A program made the translations under genes and the position numbers. The notes beneath the pieces are model-generated. The model searched no databases and was not told the DNA's origin. It saw only the letters and a list, made by a program, of their open reading frames with translations. From the NCBI GenBank assembly GCA_003450735.1, contig DMEZ01000050.1, positions 1 to 26,516 of the forward strand: DNA of 26,516 nt, written 5' to 3'. Shown here in pieces: positions 1 through 8,508 of the stretch (positions within the stretch are counted from its first letter, which is position 1; each line of letters opens with the position of its first letter). The DNA comes from Elusimicrobiota bacterium (GTDB taxonomy: Bacteria > Elusimicrobiota > Elusimicrobia > UBA1565).

Positions 1-1063
1 CGCAGATGGAGGACTTCATCGCCCGCAACCGGGCCCGGCACGCGACCGCCGGCCGGGCCCAGAGCATGATGAAGCGCCTGGAGAAGCTCGAGCGCATCGA
101 GCTGCCCGAGGAGGCCAAGACGGTCAAGATCCGCTTCCCCCAGCCCGGCCGAGCGGGGGTGAAAGCCCTGGCCCTGAAAGGCGTCTGCAAGTCCTACGGG
201 GAGCTGAAGGTCTACGACAGCCTGGACTTCGAGCTCGAGCGGGGCTGGAAGATGGCCTTCGTGGGCAGGAACGGGGCGGGCAAGTCCACCCTCCTCAAGC
301 TGCTGGGCGGGGTGCTCGAGCCCGATTCGGGGGAGCGCGTGCTCGGCGTCAACGTGAAGGTCGGCTACCTCTCCCAGCACCGCCTGGGGCACCTGGACCT
401 CGACAAGAGCGTCCTGCAGGAGGCCTCGGCCAGCGGCAAGAAGCTCTCCGAGCTGATCGTGCGCACCGTGCTGGGCACCTTTCTGTTCCCGGGCGACTCG
501 GTGTTCAAGAAGGTCGAGGTCCTCAGCGGCGGGGAGAAGAGCCGCCTCGCGCTGGTCAAGATCCTCCTCGACCCGCCCAACGTCCTCCTGCTCGACGAGC
601 CGACCACCCACCTGGACATCCCGAGCGTGCAGGCCCTCATCGCGGCCCTCCAGGAGTTCGAGGGCACGATCTGCACCATCAGCCACGACCTCCACTTCAT
701 CAACTCCCTGGCCGAGCGCATCGCCCACGTGGAGGACGGCAAGGTCACGCTCTACCCGGGGAACTTCGAGTACTTCCAACGGCGGCAGGCGCAGGCGGCG
801 CCGCCTCCTGAGGGAGCCCCTGCCGCCGCGACGAAGCCTTCCGCCGGGGGCGACGGGCGCGAGGAGCGCCTGCGCGAACGCGCCAAGGAGCGGGAACGCG
901 AGAAGATGAAGAAGGAACAGGCGCAGGCCCACGCCCGCCTCGAAGAGCTCGCCGCCCAGCTCTCCGACCCCGCCATCTACGCCGACTATGCGAAGGTGCA
1001 GGCCATCGGCGACGAGATGAACGTGCTGCAGGCCCGGCTCGCCGAGCTCGAGAGAGCGCTGGG

Positions 1064-1067
<4 letters not shown>
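1..1067 (+). CDS. ABC-F family ATPase (3' part, cut by window start)
   Basis: This is the C-terminal part of a cytosolic, soluble ABC-F protein; the family acts on ribosomes in translation or antibiotic protection. The frame stays open to the first base, and an in-frame ATG at 6 is not the real start: full ABC-F proteins have two ABC domains and about 500-650 residues, and only the inter-domain linker and second domain (353 codons from position 6) are present. Numbering from position 6, the linker is basic (residues 1-35). Then come Walker A GRNGAGKST (about 87-95), the signature LSGGEKSRLAL (about 173), Walker B VLLLDEPT followed by THLD, and the switch histidine in ISHD. A charged coiled-coil tail (about 280-353) follows an Ala/Pro linker, as in the Uup/EttA relatives. 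The subfamily cannot be fixed without the N-terminus. Its stop codon shares CTAG with the convergent helicase gene. Confidence 0.93.
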
Positions 1068-2290
<1,223 letters not shown>

Positions 2291-2297
2291 GGGTAAG

Positions 2298-2307
2298 AGT
2301 ATATAAT
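2298..2307. promoter_or_regulatory. Overlapping divergent -10 elements, both leaderless
   Basis: Only 24 bp separate the start codons of the divergent helicase (ATG 2290-2288, -) and MEMO-fusion (ATG 2315-2317, +) genes. The + strand carries TATAAT at 2302-2307, and the - strand carries TATACT at 2303-2298. Each hexamer ends exactly 7 nt before its own start codon, which puts the expected transcription start on or next to the ATG. There is no room for a Shine-Dalgarno on either side. No convincing -35 box is visible. The placement is seen in the sequence; promoter activity is inferred. Confidence 0.6.
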
Positions 2308-2314
2308 AAGTACA

Positions 2315-3571
2315 ATGCCCCCGATGGATGCGCCGATCCCTCCGCTGAGGCCCGACGTGGACTTATTCCCCGCCGAGATCGAAGGGAAGCCCGCCTACGT
2401 CCTGCACGACCAGGAAGGCATCGCCAAGGACGTGGTCGCGCTTTCCCCGGGAGGCGCGGCCCTGGCCTCCCTCTTCGACGGCAAGCTGAGCGCCGAACAG
2501 CTCGTAGGCGAGCTCAAAAGGCGCATGAAGGTCTCCATCCAGGCGGAGAAGATCCGCGAGATCGCCGAGAGTCTGGAGAAGGGCGGCTTCCTGGAGACCC
2601 CCGGGGTCCGGGCCGAGCGCAAGCGCATCCTCGACGAGTTTATGGCCAGCCCCGTGCGCAAGTCAATGCTCAAGGGCGCGGGCTTCCCCGAGGACCGGCT
2701 CGAGCTGGCCGACTACCTGGGCAAGCAGCTCAAGCACCCGAAGGGGCCCGGCCAGCCTCTGGCCGAGAGCCCCAGCCTCGCGATCCCGCCCGTCGGCCTG
2801 GTCGTCCCGCACATCGACCTCGACCGCGGCGGGCCCGCCTACGCCTGGAGCTACCGCGCGCTCTCGGAGGCCCCGCCGCCCGACCTCATCGTCGCCCTGG
2901 GGGTCGCCCACCGCTCGCCGGACTCGCCCTGGGTGCTGACCCGCAAGGATTATGAGACGCCCTGCGGGCCGATGAAGACCGACCCCGCCCTCTACGACGC
3001 CGTCCGGGAGCGCCTCTGGTACGACCCGGCCGTAGACGAGTGGTGCCACCGAAAGGAGCACTCCCTGGAGTACCAGGCGCTCTGGCTCAAGTTCCTCTGG
3101 CGCGAGAAGACGCCCCCCTGGCTGCCCATCCTCGTTTCCTCCTTCGAGCGCTTCTCCCCGGACAAGGCGCCCTCCGGCGTTGAAACGATCGAGAAGGCCT
3201 TGAGCGCCGTCGGCGGCATGCTCGCGCAGCGCGCCAAGACGCAGAGGATCCTCATCCTCGCGGGCGTGGATCTGGCCCACGTCGGCCCGAAGTTCGGCGA
3301 CGACCTGGAGTTGGGACCTGAGTTGGAGAAGAAGATCGAAGCCGAGGACCGCAAGAGCCTCGCCGACGCGCTCTCGCTCGACGCGGACGCCTTCTACCTC
3401 TCCTGCGTGGGGGAGGGCGCCTGGCGGAAGGTCTGCGGGAACTCCGCTCTCTACACGGCCCTGCGGTGGATGAAGGCTTTGGGCGCGAAGCCAGGGGGAC
3501 TCCTCAGCTACGGGCAGGCCCCCGACCCGATGGGCGGGATCGTCTCCTACGCGAGCGCGGTGTTCCGATGA
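2315..3571 (+). CDS. PqqD-like domain fused to a MEMO-family protein (AmmeMemoRadiSam protein B-like)
   Basis: This 418-residue protein has two parts. Residues about 20-97 look like a PqqD-type peptide-binding winged helix (VVALSPGGAALASLFDG, then a GELKRR helix and a final EKGGFLETP strand-turn). Residues about 155-418 form a MEMO domain, an extradiol-dioxygenase-like fold. The expected metal and active-site positions are kept: PHID (His166), GVAHRS (His199), KEHSLEYQ (His249), DLAH (His322) and CGNS (Cys374). MEMO proteins bind copper or iron in a redox context, but their bacterial role is not settled. This is a paralogue of the MEMO part of the gene at 12195-13604 and lacks AMMECR1. The next gene, a thioredoxin-fold protein, starts on ATGA overlapping this stop, so the two are co-translated. 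I chose the ATG at 2315 because a TATAAT sits 7 nt upstream. Confidence 0.85.
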   Translation: MPPMDAPIPPLRPDVDLFPAEIEGKPAYVLHDQEGIAKDVVALSPGGAALASLFDGKLSAEQLVGELKRRMKVSIQAEKIREIAESLEKGGFLETPGVRAERKRILDEFMASPVRKSMLKGAGFPEDRLELADYLGKQLKHPKGPGQPLAESPSLAIPPVGLVVPHIDLDRGGPAYAWSYRALSEAPPPDLIVALGVAHRSPDSPWVLTRKDYETPCGPMKTDPALYDAVRERLWYDPAVDEWCHRKEHSLEYQALWLKFLWREKTPPWLPILVSSFERFSPDKAPSGVETIEKALSAVGGMLAQRAKTQRILILAGVDLAHVGPKFGDDLELGPELEKKIEAEDRKSLADALSLDADAFYLSCVGEGAWRKVCGNSALYTALRWMKALGAKPGGLLSYGQAPDPMGGIVSYASAVFR

Positions 3572-4476
3572 GAGGGCTCTTGCTCGCCGCCCTGCTCGCC
3601 GTGCCCGCGTCGGCGGGTCTGTGGACGACCGATTTGAAGGCCGCGCTCACCGCGGCCGGGGAGAAGGGGACCTTGGTCTTCGTGGACCTCTTCGGGCCCT
3701 CCTGCGCGGCGTGCCGGGTCATGGAGGACACGGTCCTAAGCACCCCCGAGATGGAGCGCTTGCGCGGCCGGCTCGAGCTCGTCAAGCTCGACACGGCCAC
3801 GCCGGAAGGGGAGCGCTTCAAGAAGGAGCACCGCATCCTGGGCGTCCCGACCTACATCGTGCTCGACCCGCGCGGCGAGGAGGTGGGACTCCTCCTCGGG
3901 GAGCGCCGGCCCGCCGTCTTCTTCGCCCAGCTCGAAGAGATCCTGGCCAAGCGCACCAGCCTGAAAGAGGCGGAGCTTCGAGCGGCGCAGGGCGGCCCCT
4001 GCACCCTGCCCGAAGCGCGGGCCGTCATCAGCGCCCACGCCCAGCGGCGCACGGCCAAGGAGGGCCTCGCGTTCTTCGCCAAGCTCCCCGATGCCCTGCG
4101 CCGCCAGGCGGAGGAGGACCCCGCGGCGGGGTCGGACCTCCAGCGCCTGCGCCTCTATCTGGCTCGAGACGCCCAGCGCGGCGCCGCCTGCGCGGCTCCC
4201 GCCCGCCGCCTGCTGGAGCTGAACCAGGGCTTCCTGGATGCCTACGACCTCTTCCTCATCCGCGCCTGCTCCTCCTACCAGCCCGAGCAGGAGCGCAGGA
4301 AGGCTTTTGAGGTCCTGAGGGCCCCGCTGGAGAAGCTGCTCGCCGAGCAGCTGCCCCGGCCGCGATCCAAGCGGACGACGGACTTCGGCATCTTGACGTC
4401 GGAAGCCGAGTGGTTCTACGAGAGCAACGGCCCCAAAGAGAAGCTGGAGAAGCTCCGAAAAAACCTCGGCCGCTAG
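3568..4476 (+). CDS. Secreted thioredoxin-fold protein with CAAC motif
   Basis: This 302-residue protein starts with a short signal peptide (MRGLLLAALLAVPASA) and so should act outside the cytoplasm. A thioredoxin-like domain (about 17-125) follows, with the redox motif CAAC (Cys46, Cys49) in the context FGPSCAACRVME and a cis-proline strand VPTYIVLD, as in DsbD-gamma and thioredoxin_7 proteins. Residues about 130-302 are helical, carry several more cysteines, and match no family I recognise. The start is the ATG of an ATGA overlap with the MEMO-fusion stop; a longer in-frame start at 3466 would bury the signal peptide and is rejected. Coupling to a MEMO-domain gene suggests a shared redox or metal job, which is inference. 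The stop codon TAG is followed after one base by a palindromic repeat that may act as terminator. Confidence 0.85.
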   Translation: MRGLLLAALLAVPASAGLWTTDLKAALTAAGEKGTLVFVDLFGPSCAACRVMEDTVLSTPEMERLRGRLELVKLDTATPEGERFKKEHRILGVPTYIVLDPRGEEVGLLLGERRPAVFFAQLEEILAKRTSLKEAELRAAQGGPCTLPEARAVISAHAQRRTAKEGLAFFAKLPDALRRQAEEDPAAGSDLQRLRLYLARDAQRGAACAAPARRLLELNQGFLDAYDLFLIRACSSYQPEQERRKAFEVLRAPLEKLLAEQLPRPRSKRTTDFGILTSEAEWFYESNGPKEKLEKLRKNLGR

Positions 4477-4536
4477 CCGCTTCAGACCCCACATCGCCGA
4501 TGTCCCACGACGGACATCGGCTGTCTGAAGCGACCA
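4474..4536 (+). repeat. Palindromic repeat family 1, copy A
   Basis: This is a long imperfect hairpin. The outer arms are CGCTTCAGAC (4478-4487) and GTCTGAAGCG (4523-4532); the inner arms are GCCGATGTCC (4496-4505) and GGACATCGGC (4512-4521), around a 6-nt loop. An 8-nt bulge lies on the left and one base on the right. A second copy lies at 13866-13928 on the opposite strand, with compensatory changes in both arms. The repeat begins inside the stop codon of the upstream gene (TAGCCGCTTCAG in both copies). It sits between two convergent genes, so a bidirectional terminator role is plausible. Confidence 0.8.
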
Positions 4537-4558
4537 GCCGAGCGGAGAACGGCCTCGG

Positions 4559-5842
4559 CTAGCCGCCGACCAGGATCCCCGCGATGGAGGCCGTCAGGCA
4601 GGACACGATGGCCCCCCCGAGCATGGCCTTGAATCCCAGCTTCGCCAGGTCGGCGCGGCGGGAAGGCTCCAGGGCTCCGATGCCCCCGATCTGGATGCCG
4701 ATGGAGGAGAAGTTCGCGAATCCGCAGAGCATGTAGGTCGCCATCATGGAGGCTTTCGGGGAGATCGTCCCGGCCTTGATGACTTCCGAGAGCCGGGCGT
4801 AGGCCACGAACTCGTTGATGGCCAGCTTCATGCCGAGCAGGTTGCCGATCTCGAAGATGTCCTGGCGCGGCACCCCCATGACGAAGGCCAGCGGCTTGAG
4901 GAGGTTGCCGAAGATGGTCCGCAGGCTGCCGGGCCAGATGCCGGCATGCTCGCCGTTCGCCAGCAAAACTCCGCCCAGCAGGCTCCCGTCGATGACGCGG
5001 TCGAACACGATGAGGATCTTGTCGGCCAGGGCGATGAGGGTGATGAAGGCGATGAGCATCGCGGCCACGTTCAGGGCGAGTCCGAGGCCGTCGGTGACCC
5101 CGCGGGAGGCCGCATCGAGCAGGTTGGTGCCCACCTCGACCTTCGGGATCTTCACGTCCCCGGCCGTCTTGGAATGCTCCGTCTCCGGGTAGAGGATCTT
5201 CGCGATCATGAGGCTGGCCGGGGCGGCCATCGCGGAGGCCACCATGATGTGCTCCGCCGGCACGCCCATGCCGATGTAGCCGGCCATGACGCTGCCTGCG
5301 ATGGTGCCGAAGCCGCCGACCATGATGGCATTGAGCTCGGACATCGTGCAGTCCTTCAAGAAGGGCCGGACCAGCAGGGGCGCCTCGGTCTGCCCGAGGA
5401 AGACGTTGGCCGAGCAGGAGAGGGACTCCGAGCCCGAGGTCTTCATGAGCCGGCTCATGACCAGGGCGAAGACCTCGACGACCTTCTGCATCACGCCGAG
5501 GTAGTAGAGGATGCCCATGAAGGACGCGAAGAAGATGATGATGGGCAGGACGCGGAAGGCGAACTGGAAGCCGAACTGGCCGATGAAGGCCCCGTCGGCG
5601 AGGTTGCCGAATAGGAACTGGGTGCCGTTGTCGGCCAGGAAGAGGAACTTGGTCACCTTGTCGGCGAACCACTGCAGGGCCTGGTTGCCGGCCTCCCACT
5701 TGAGCAGGAGGACGCCCATGAGGAACTGCAGGCCCAGCCCCACGCCGACCGTGCGGTAGTTGATCTTCTTGCGGTTGTTGGACATCAGGTAGGTGAGGCC
5801 GAGCAGGACGGCGATGCCGACGAAGCCGATGAGGCGGTTCAT
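4559..5842 (-). CDS. Concentrative nucleoside transporter (CNT/NupC family)
   Basis: This 427-residue inner-membrane protein should import nucleosides with protons or sodium ions. It has the CNT layout: three N-terminal membrane helices (MNRLIGFVGIAVLLGLTYLM, then GVGLGLQFLMGVLLL and the following segment), a gate region, and the core transport domain. The core carries the family motifs SANVFLGQTEAPLL (about residues 164-177), GGFGTIAGSVMAGY and the substrate-binding KLAINEFVAY near residue 340. Length is normal for bacterial CNTs. The ATG at 5842 has a GGAGGG Shine-Dalgarno at 5851-5846. The PHP phosphatase gene ends 30 bp upstream on the same strand, so the two are probably co-transcribed, which would suit a salvage role. 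Substrate specificity (purine, pyrimidine or both) cannot be read from the sequence. Confidence 0.93.
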   Translation of the reverse strand: MNRLIGFVGIAVLLGLTYLMSNNRKKINYRTVGVGLGLQFLMGVLLLKWEAGNQALQWFADKVTKFLFLADNGTQFLFGNLADGAFIGQFGFQFAFRVLPIIIFFASFMGILYYLGVMQKVVEVFALVMSRLMKTSGSESLSCSANVFLGQTEAPLLVRPFLKDCTMSELNAIMVGGFGTIAGSVMAGYIGMGVPAEHIMVASAMAAPASLMIAKILYPETEHSKTAGDVKIPKVEVGTNLLDAASRGVTDGLGLALNVAAMLIAFITLIALADKILIVFDRVIDGSLLGGVLLANGEHAGIWPGSLRTIFGNLLKPLAFVMGVPRQDIFEIGNLLGMKLAINEFVAYARLSEVIKAGTISPKASMMATYMLCGFANFSSIGIQIGGIGALEPSRRADLAKLGFKAMLGGAIVSCLTASIAGILVGG

Positions 5843-5872
5843 GAGCCCTCCAAGGGTGAGAGTTCTATCATT

Positions 5873-6664
5873 TCAAAGCGGGATGGGGAAGCGCTTGCGG
5901 CCCTCGAAGCGCACGACTTCCGTGTAGCCGGCTTCCCGGACCAAGGCACGCCCCCGCTCCAAGCCGCGGGCGACGTGCTCGGGGCGGTGGGAGTCCGCGT
6001 TGACGAGGACGGGGATGCCCCTGCGGCGCGCCTCGCGCAGCAGCCCCAGCGACGGATAAGGCTCCTGCACCAGGTGGAACCAGCCGGAGGCGTTGAGCTC
6101 CATGGCCATGCCCGCTTCGGCGATGGCGTCGAGCGCCTTGAGCGCCCCCGGAGGCGCCTCTTCCGAGTCCCGGTAGCCGAAGCGCTTGGGCAGGTCGAGG
6201 TGGGAGGCGATGTCGAAGACGCGGCTTTGGGCCATCTCGGCGACGCGCCGCCAGTAGACTTCCCAGCGCGCCTCGCGTCCCTCGGCCGTGAGGGTCTTCC
6301 AGGACTGCGTCCCCTGGTCGATCTGGAAATCGTCTGCGTAATGCACCGAGCCCAGCACGAAGTCGAAGGGGTGGCGCGCGAGCAGGGCCCGCAGGCGCTC
6401 CACGGTCTCGGGGAAATAGTCGGCTTCGATGCCCAGCCGGACGCGAGGCTTCAGCGACTCCCGGAAGCGGAGCACGTCGGCCACGTAGTCCGGAAGGTGC
6501 GCCTCGCTCATGCTCCATTTGAGCTGGACGCCCCCCGGGTGCAGGGCCAGGTGGTCGGAGATCCCGAGTTCGTCGAGGCTCTCCCGCTGGGCGGCGACGG
6601 CGTTCTCGCGCACGGTGCCCGACGCGTCGCTGTGGCGGGTGTGGTTGTGGTAGGAGGTCAGCAT
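5873..6664 (-). CDS. PHP-domain phosphoesterase, histidinol-phosphatase (HisJ/HisK) type
   Basis: This 263-residue cytosolic metal-dependent phosphatase belongs to the PHP superfamily. Metal-binding motifs are present in order: YHNHTRHSD at the N-terminus, ISDHL (about residue 35), the glutamate in GIEADYF, GSVHYAD, the histidine in ASHLDLPKRFG, and NADSH near the C-terminus. Length and order match HisJ/HisK-like histidinol-phosphate phosphatases, but many PHP proteins of this size act on other phosphate esters and no his genes are nearby, so I give no symbol. I chose the ATG at 6664: the PHP motif YHNHT begins at residue 5, and longer upstream starts would run into the divergent promoter and NlpC gene. 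A weak GAGAG lies 5 nt upstream. A -10-like TATCAT (6688-6683) overlaps the divergent gene's -10. Confidence 0.85.
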   Translation of the reverse strand: MLTSYHNHTRHSDASGTVRENAVAAQRESLDELGISDHLALHPGGVQLKWSMSEAHLPDYVADVLRFRESLKPRVRLGIEADYFPETVERLRALLARHPFDFVLGSVHYADDFQIDQGTQSWKTLTAEGREARWEVYWRRVAEMAQSRVFDIASHLDLPKRFGYRDSEEAPPGALKALDAIAEAGMAMELNASGWFHLVQEPYPSLGLLREARRRGIPVLVNADSHRPEHVARGLERGRALVREAGYTEVVRFEGRKRFPIPL

Positions 6665-6681
6665 GCCGCTCTCGTTTGAGG

Positions 6682-6688
6682 TATGATA
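6682..6688. promoter_or_regulatory. Overlapping divergent -10 elements upstream of NlpC/P60 and PHP genes
   Basis: TATGAT at 6682-6687 (+) ends 6 nt before the ATG at 6694, predicting a leaderless mRNA for the NlpC/P60 gene. The same bases read on the other strand give TATCAT (6688-6683), 18 nt before the PHP start at 6664, predicting a short leader there. No Shine-Dalgarno precedes 6694. One AT-rich spot in a GC-rich stretch thus appears to serve two genes. Activity is inferred. Confidence 0.5.
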
Positions 6689-6693
6689 GCAAT

Positions 6694-7887
6694 ATGCGTA
6701 AGAAGGACATCGGGATCGCCGCCGCGGCCATCCTTCTCGGCCTGGGGATCGCCGTCCTGCTGCGCTTCCTGGGCCGAGGCTCCGAGAGTCCCCGCCTGCG
6801 CACATCCCTCGAGGAGACCGCCGGCGAAAGGACCCTCCCTCCTCCCGCCCCCGCCAAGTTCCCGGTGACCCGGCCCGGAGACTCCACGACGTTCCTTCAG
6901 AACAAGGAGTCGGGGCCCGCTCCGTCCGTGAGCGGCGCGAGCGGAACGGCTAGGGCCGGCGGTACGCGAAGCGCTGCGGGAGGACTTGGAGCCGCCCCCG
7001 CCGGACAGACCGTCTACGCCGTCCCTGAAGACGGGCAGCCCTCCGGCCAACCCGAGGCGGGCTCGGGCTCCTCTTCCGGGAGCGGCTTTGCCGGTGCCAG
7101 CGCCCAGATCGCCGGCGCGGCGGCCGCCGCCTCGGCCAAGGAACTGGAAGCCGCCCTCACGGCGGTGAAAGCCGCCTCCGCGCAGTACGACATCCCACAG
7201 CTCGCCAAGCTGGACCGGTTCTCCCTTGGGAAAGACCCCGCGGCCGCCCTGGCCAAGGCGCAGAAGGCCATCGGGCTCGCCCAGAAGTACGACGCGCTCA
7301 ACAAGCAGATCTCGACGATGGACGAGGCGTACAACGTCAAACGGGAAGCCCTCAACGCCGCCCTCAGGTCCCACTCGGGACAGGAGGGCGCCCTCCGCCA
7401 GGATCTGGCCGCCATGGAGCGCGGCCTGCAGAACAAGACCAAGGACGCGAAGAACATCCAAAAGGCCCTGGAAGCCATCACGGGGAAAGCCCCCGCGCCC
7501 GCCCGCGAGACCCCCTCCTTCCCCAACGCCTCGCCCACGGCCCGGGTGGCGCTCGAGACGGCCTACAAGCAGATGGGCAAGCCCTACGTCTGGGCCGGGG
7601 CGGGGCCCAACGTCTTCGACTGCTCCGGCCTCACCCAGTACTCCTGGAAAGCCGCGGGCGTGTCCATGCCCCACTCGGCCTCCATGCAGAGCCGCACCTT
7701 TCCGCACGTCCCGACCAGCGCGCTGGCGGCCGGCGACCTGGTCTTCTTCGGGAACCCCATCCACCACGTCGCCATGTACGTGGGCGATGGCAAGGTCATC
7801 CACGCCCCTCATACCGGGGACGTGGTGCGCATCGCCAAACTGAGCGGATTCCCCGACTACGTCGGAGCCGCTCGGCCCGGGCGATGA
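6694..7887 (+). CDS. Membrane-anchored NlpC/P60 peptidoglycan hydrolase
   Basis: This 397-residue protein should cut peptide cross-links or stems in the cell wall. An N-terminal basic stretch and membrane anchor (about 5-25, IGIAAAAILLGLGIAVLLRFL) is followed by a long Pro/Gly/Ser/Ala-rich low-complexity linker (about 30-145), a helical coiled-coil-like segment (about 150-265), and a C-terminal NlpC/P60 domain (about 285-395). The catalytic cysteine is Cys310 in FDCSGL, the histidine is in HHVAMYVG (about 357-358), and the third polar residue is probably His in HAPHTG. The ATG at 6694 is preferred over an in-frame TTG at 6676, because TATGAT lies 6 nt before it and the TTG would be upstream of the predicted transcript start. 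It overlaps the next gene by ATGA. Confidence 0.9.
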   Translation: MRKKDIGIAAAAILLGLGIAVLLRFLGRGSESPRLRTSLEETAGERTLPPPAPAKFPVTRPGDSTTFLQNKESGPAPSVSGASGTARAGGTRSAAGGLGAAPAGQTVYAVPEDGQPSGQPEAGSGSSSGSGFAGASAQIAGAAAAASAKELEAALTAVKAASAQYDIPQLAKLDRFSLGKDPAAALAKAQKAIGLAQKYDALNKQISTMDEAYNVKREALNAALRSHSGQEGALRQDLAAMERGLQNKTKDAKNIQKALEAITGKAPAPARETPSFPNASPTARVALETAYKQMGKPYVWAGAGPNVFDCSGLTQYSWKAAGVSMPHSASMQSRTFPHVPTSALAAGDLVFFGNPIHHVAMYVGDGKVIHAPHTGDVVRIAKLSGFPDYVGAARPGR

Positions 7888-8480
7888 GCCGCGCCTGGGC
7901 GGCGATCCTGGGAACCGGGCTCGCCCTCTGCGGCTCGGCCGCGGCCCTCAGGCCGACCAACGACTTCCAACTGGCCGAAGAGCTCACCCGCCGAGTGGAC
8001 GCGCTCGACCTGGAGCTCAAAGGGCTCTCCACGCTTCAGGCTTCCTATCCCGGCCGATGCTCGGACCCGGCCCTGGCCGCTGAGCGCGCCCGCTTGGTCG
8101 AGGGACTCCGCCGCCGGACTCAGACCCTCTCGGACGTCCTGAAGGAGTATTTCGCCCTGCGCGAGCGCAACGACTTCATCGCGATCGGGCTGGCCGGCGC
8201 CGCTCTGAAGCGGCGCGGCGCCAGCGCGGACGATTCGGTGAAGAAGGTCGCCCAGTTGTTCGCACGCAAGGACGTCGGCGAACAGGTGCGGCAGTTCCGT
8301 GACAGCACGGAGAAGGCTCTCGCGGACGACGACAGGGCCTTCCAGGACGCGCAGGAGACCTGCCGGCGGGAGCGGCGCAGGCGGACCGCCGGTCTCGCTC
8401 TCCTGGCCCTCGCCGTCCTGCTGTCGGGAGGCCTGTGGCTGTACTGGAAGAGGACCATAAACAGGGAGCGGGGGCCTTGA
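7884..8480 (+). CDS. Small membrane protein of unknown function, co-translated with NlpC/P60
   Basis: I do not recognise a family. The 198-residue product has an N-terminal signal or anchor segment (about 4-22), a mostly helical charged middle containing two cysteines (one in GRCSDP, one in ETCRRE) that might form a disulphide, and a single C-terminal membrane helix (about 170-188, LALLALAVLLSGGLWLYW) followed by KRT. The layout suggests an extracytoplasmic helical domain tethered to the inner membrane. Its ATG overlaps the stop of the NlpC/P60 gene (ATGA), so it may help place or regulate that hydrolase; this is inference from context. Its TGA stop lies in the loop of a strong hairpin. Confidence 0.75.
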   Translation: MSRAWAAILGTGLALCGSAAALRPTNDFQLAEELTRRVDALDLELKGLSTLQASYPGRCSDPALAAERARLVEGLRRRTQTLSDVLKEYFALRERNDFIAIGLAGAALKRRGASADDSVKKVAQLFARKDVGEQVRQFRDSTEKALADDDRAFQDAQETCRRERRRRTAGLALLALAVLLSGGLWLYWKRTINRERGP

Positions 8481-8498
8481 GGCCCCCGCTCCGCTTTC
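8465..8498. terminator. Strong hairpin between convergent genes, stop codon in loop
   Basis: A perfect 12-bp stem GGAGCGGGGGCC (8465-8476) pairs with GGCCCCCGCTCC (8481-8492). The 4-nt loop TTGA (8477-8480) contains the TGA stop of the upstream + strand gene. A short T-containing tract (GCTTTCTC) follows. The convergent - strand gene ends at 8509, so the hairpin can serve both directions. There is no long U-run, so termination may be partial or the hairpin may mainly protect the 3' end. Confidence 0.75.
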
Positions 8499-8508
8499 TC
8501 AGACCTTC

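Noticed and set aside
4482..5699. A 405-codon - strand frame over the transporter
   Set aside because: It is an off-frame reading of the nucleoside transporter; composition is Arg/His/Pro/Gly-rich and no membrane helices remain.
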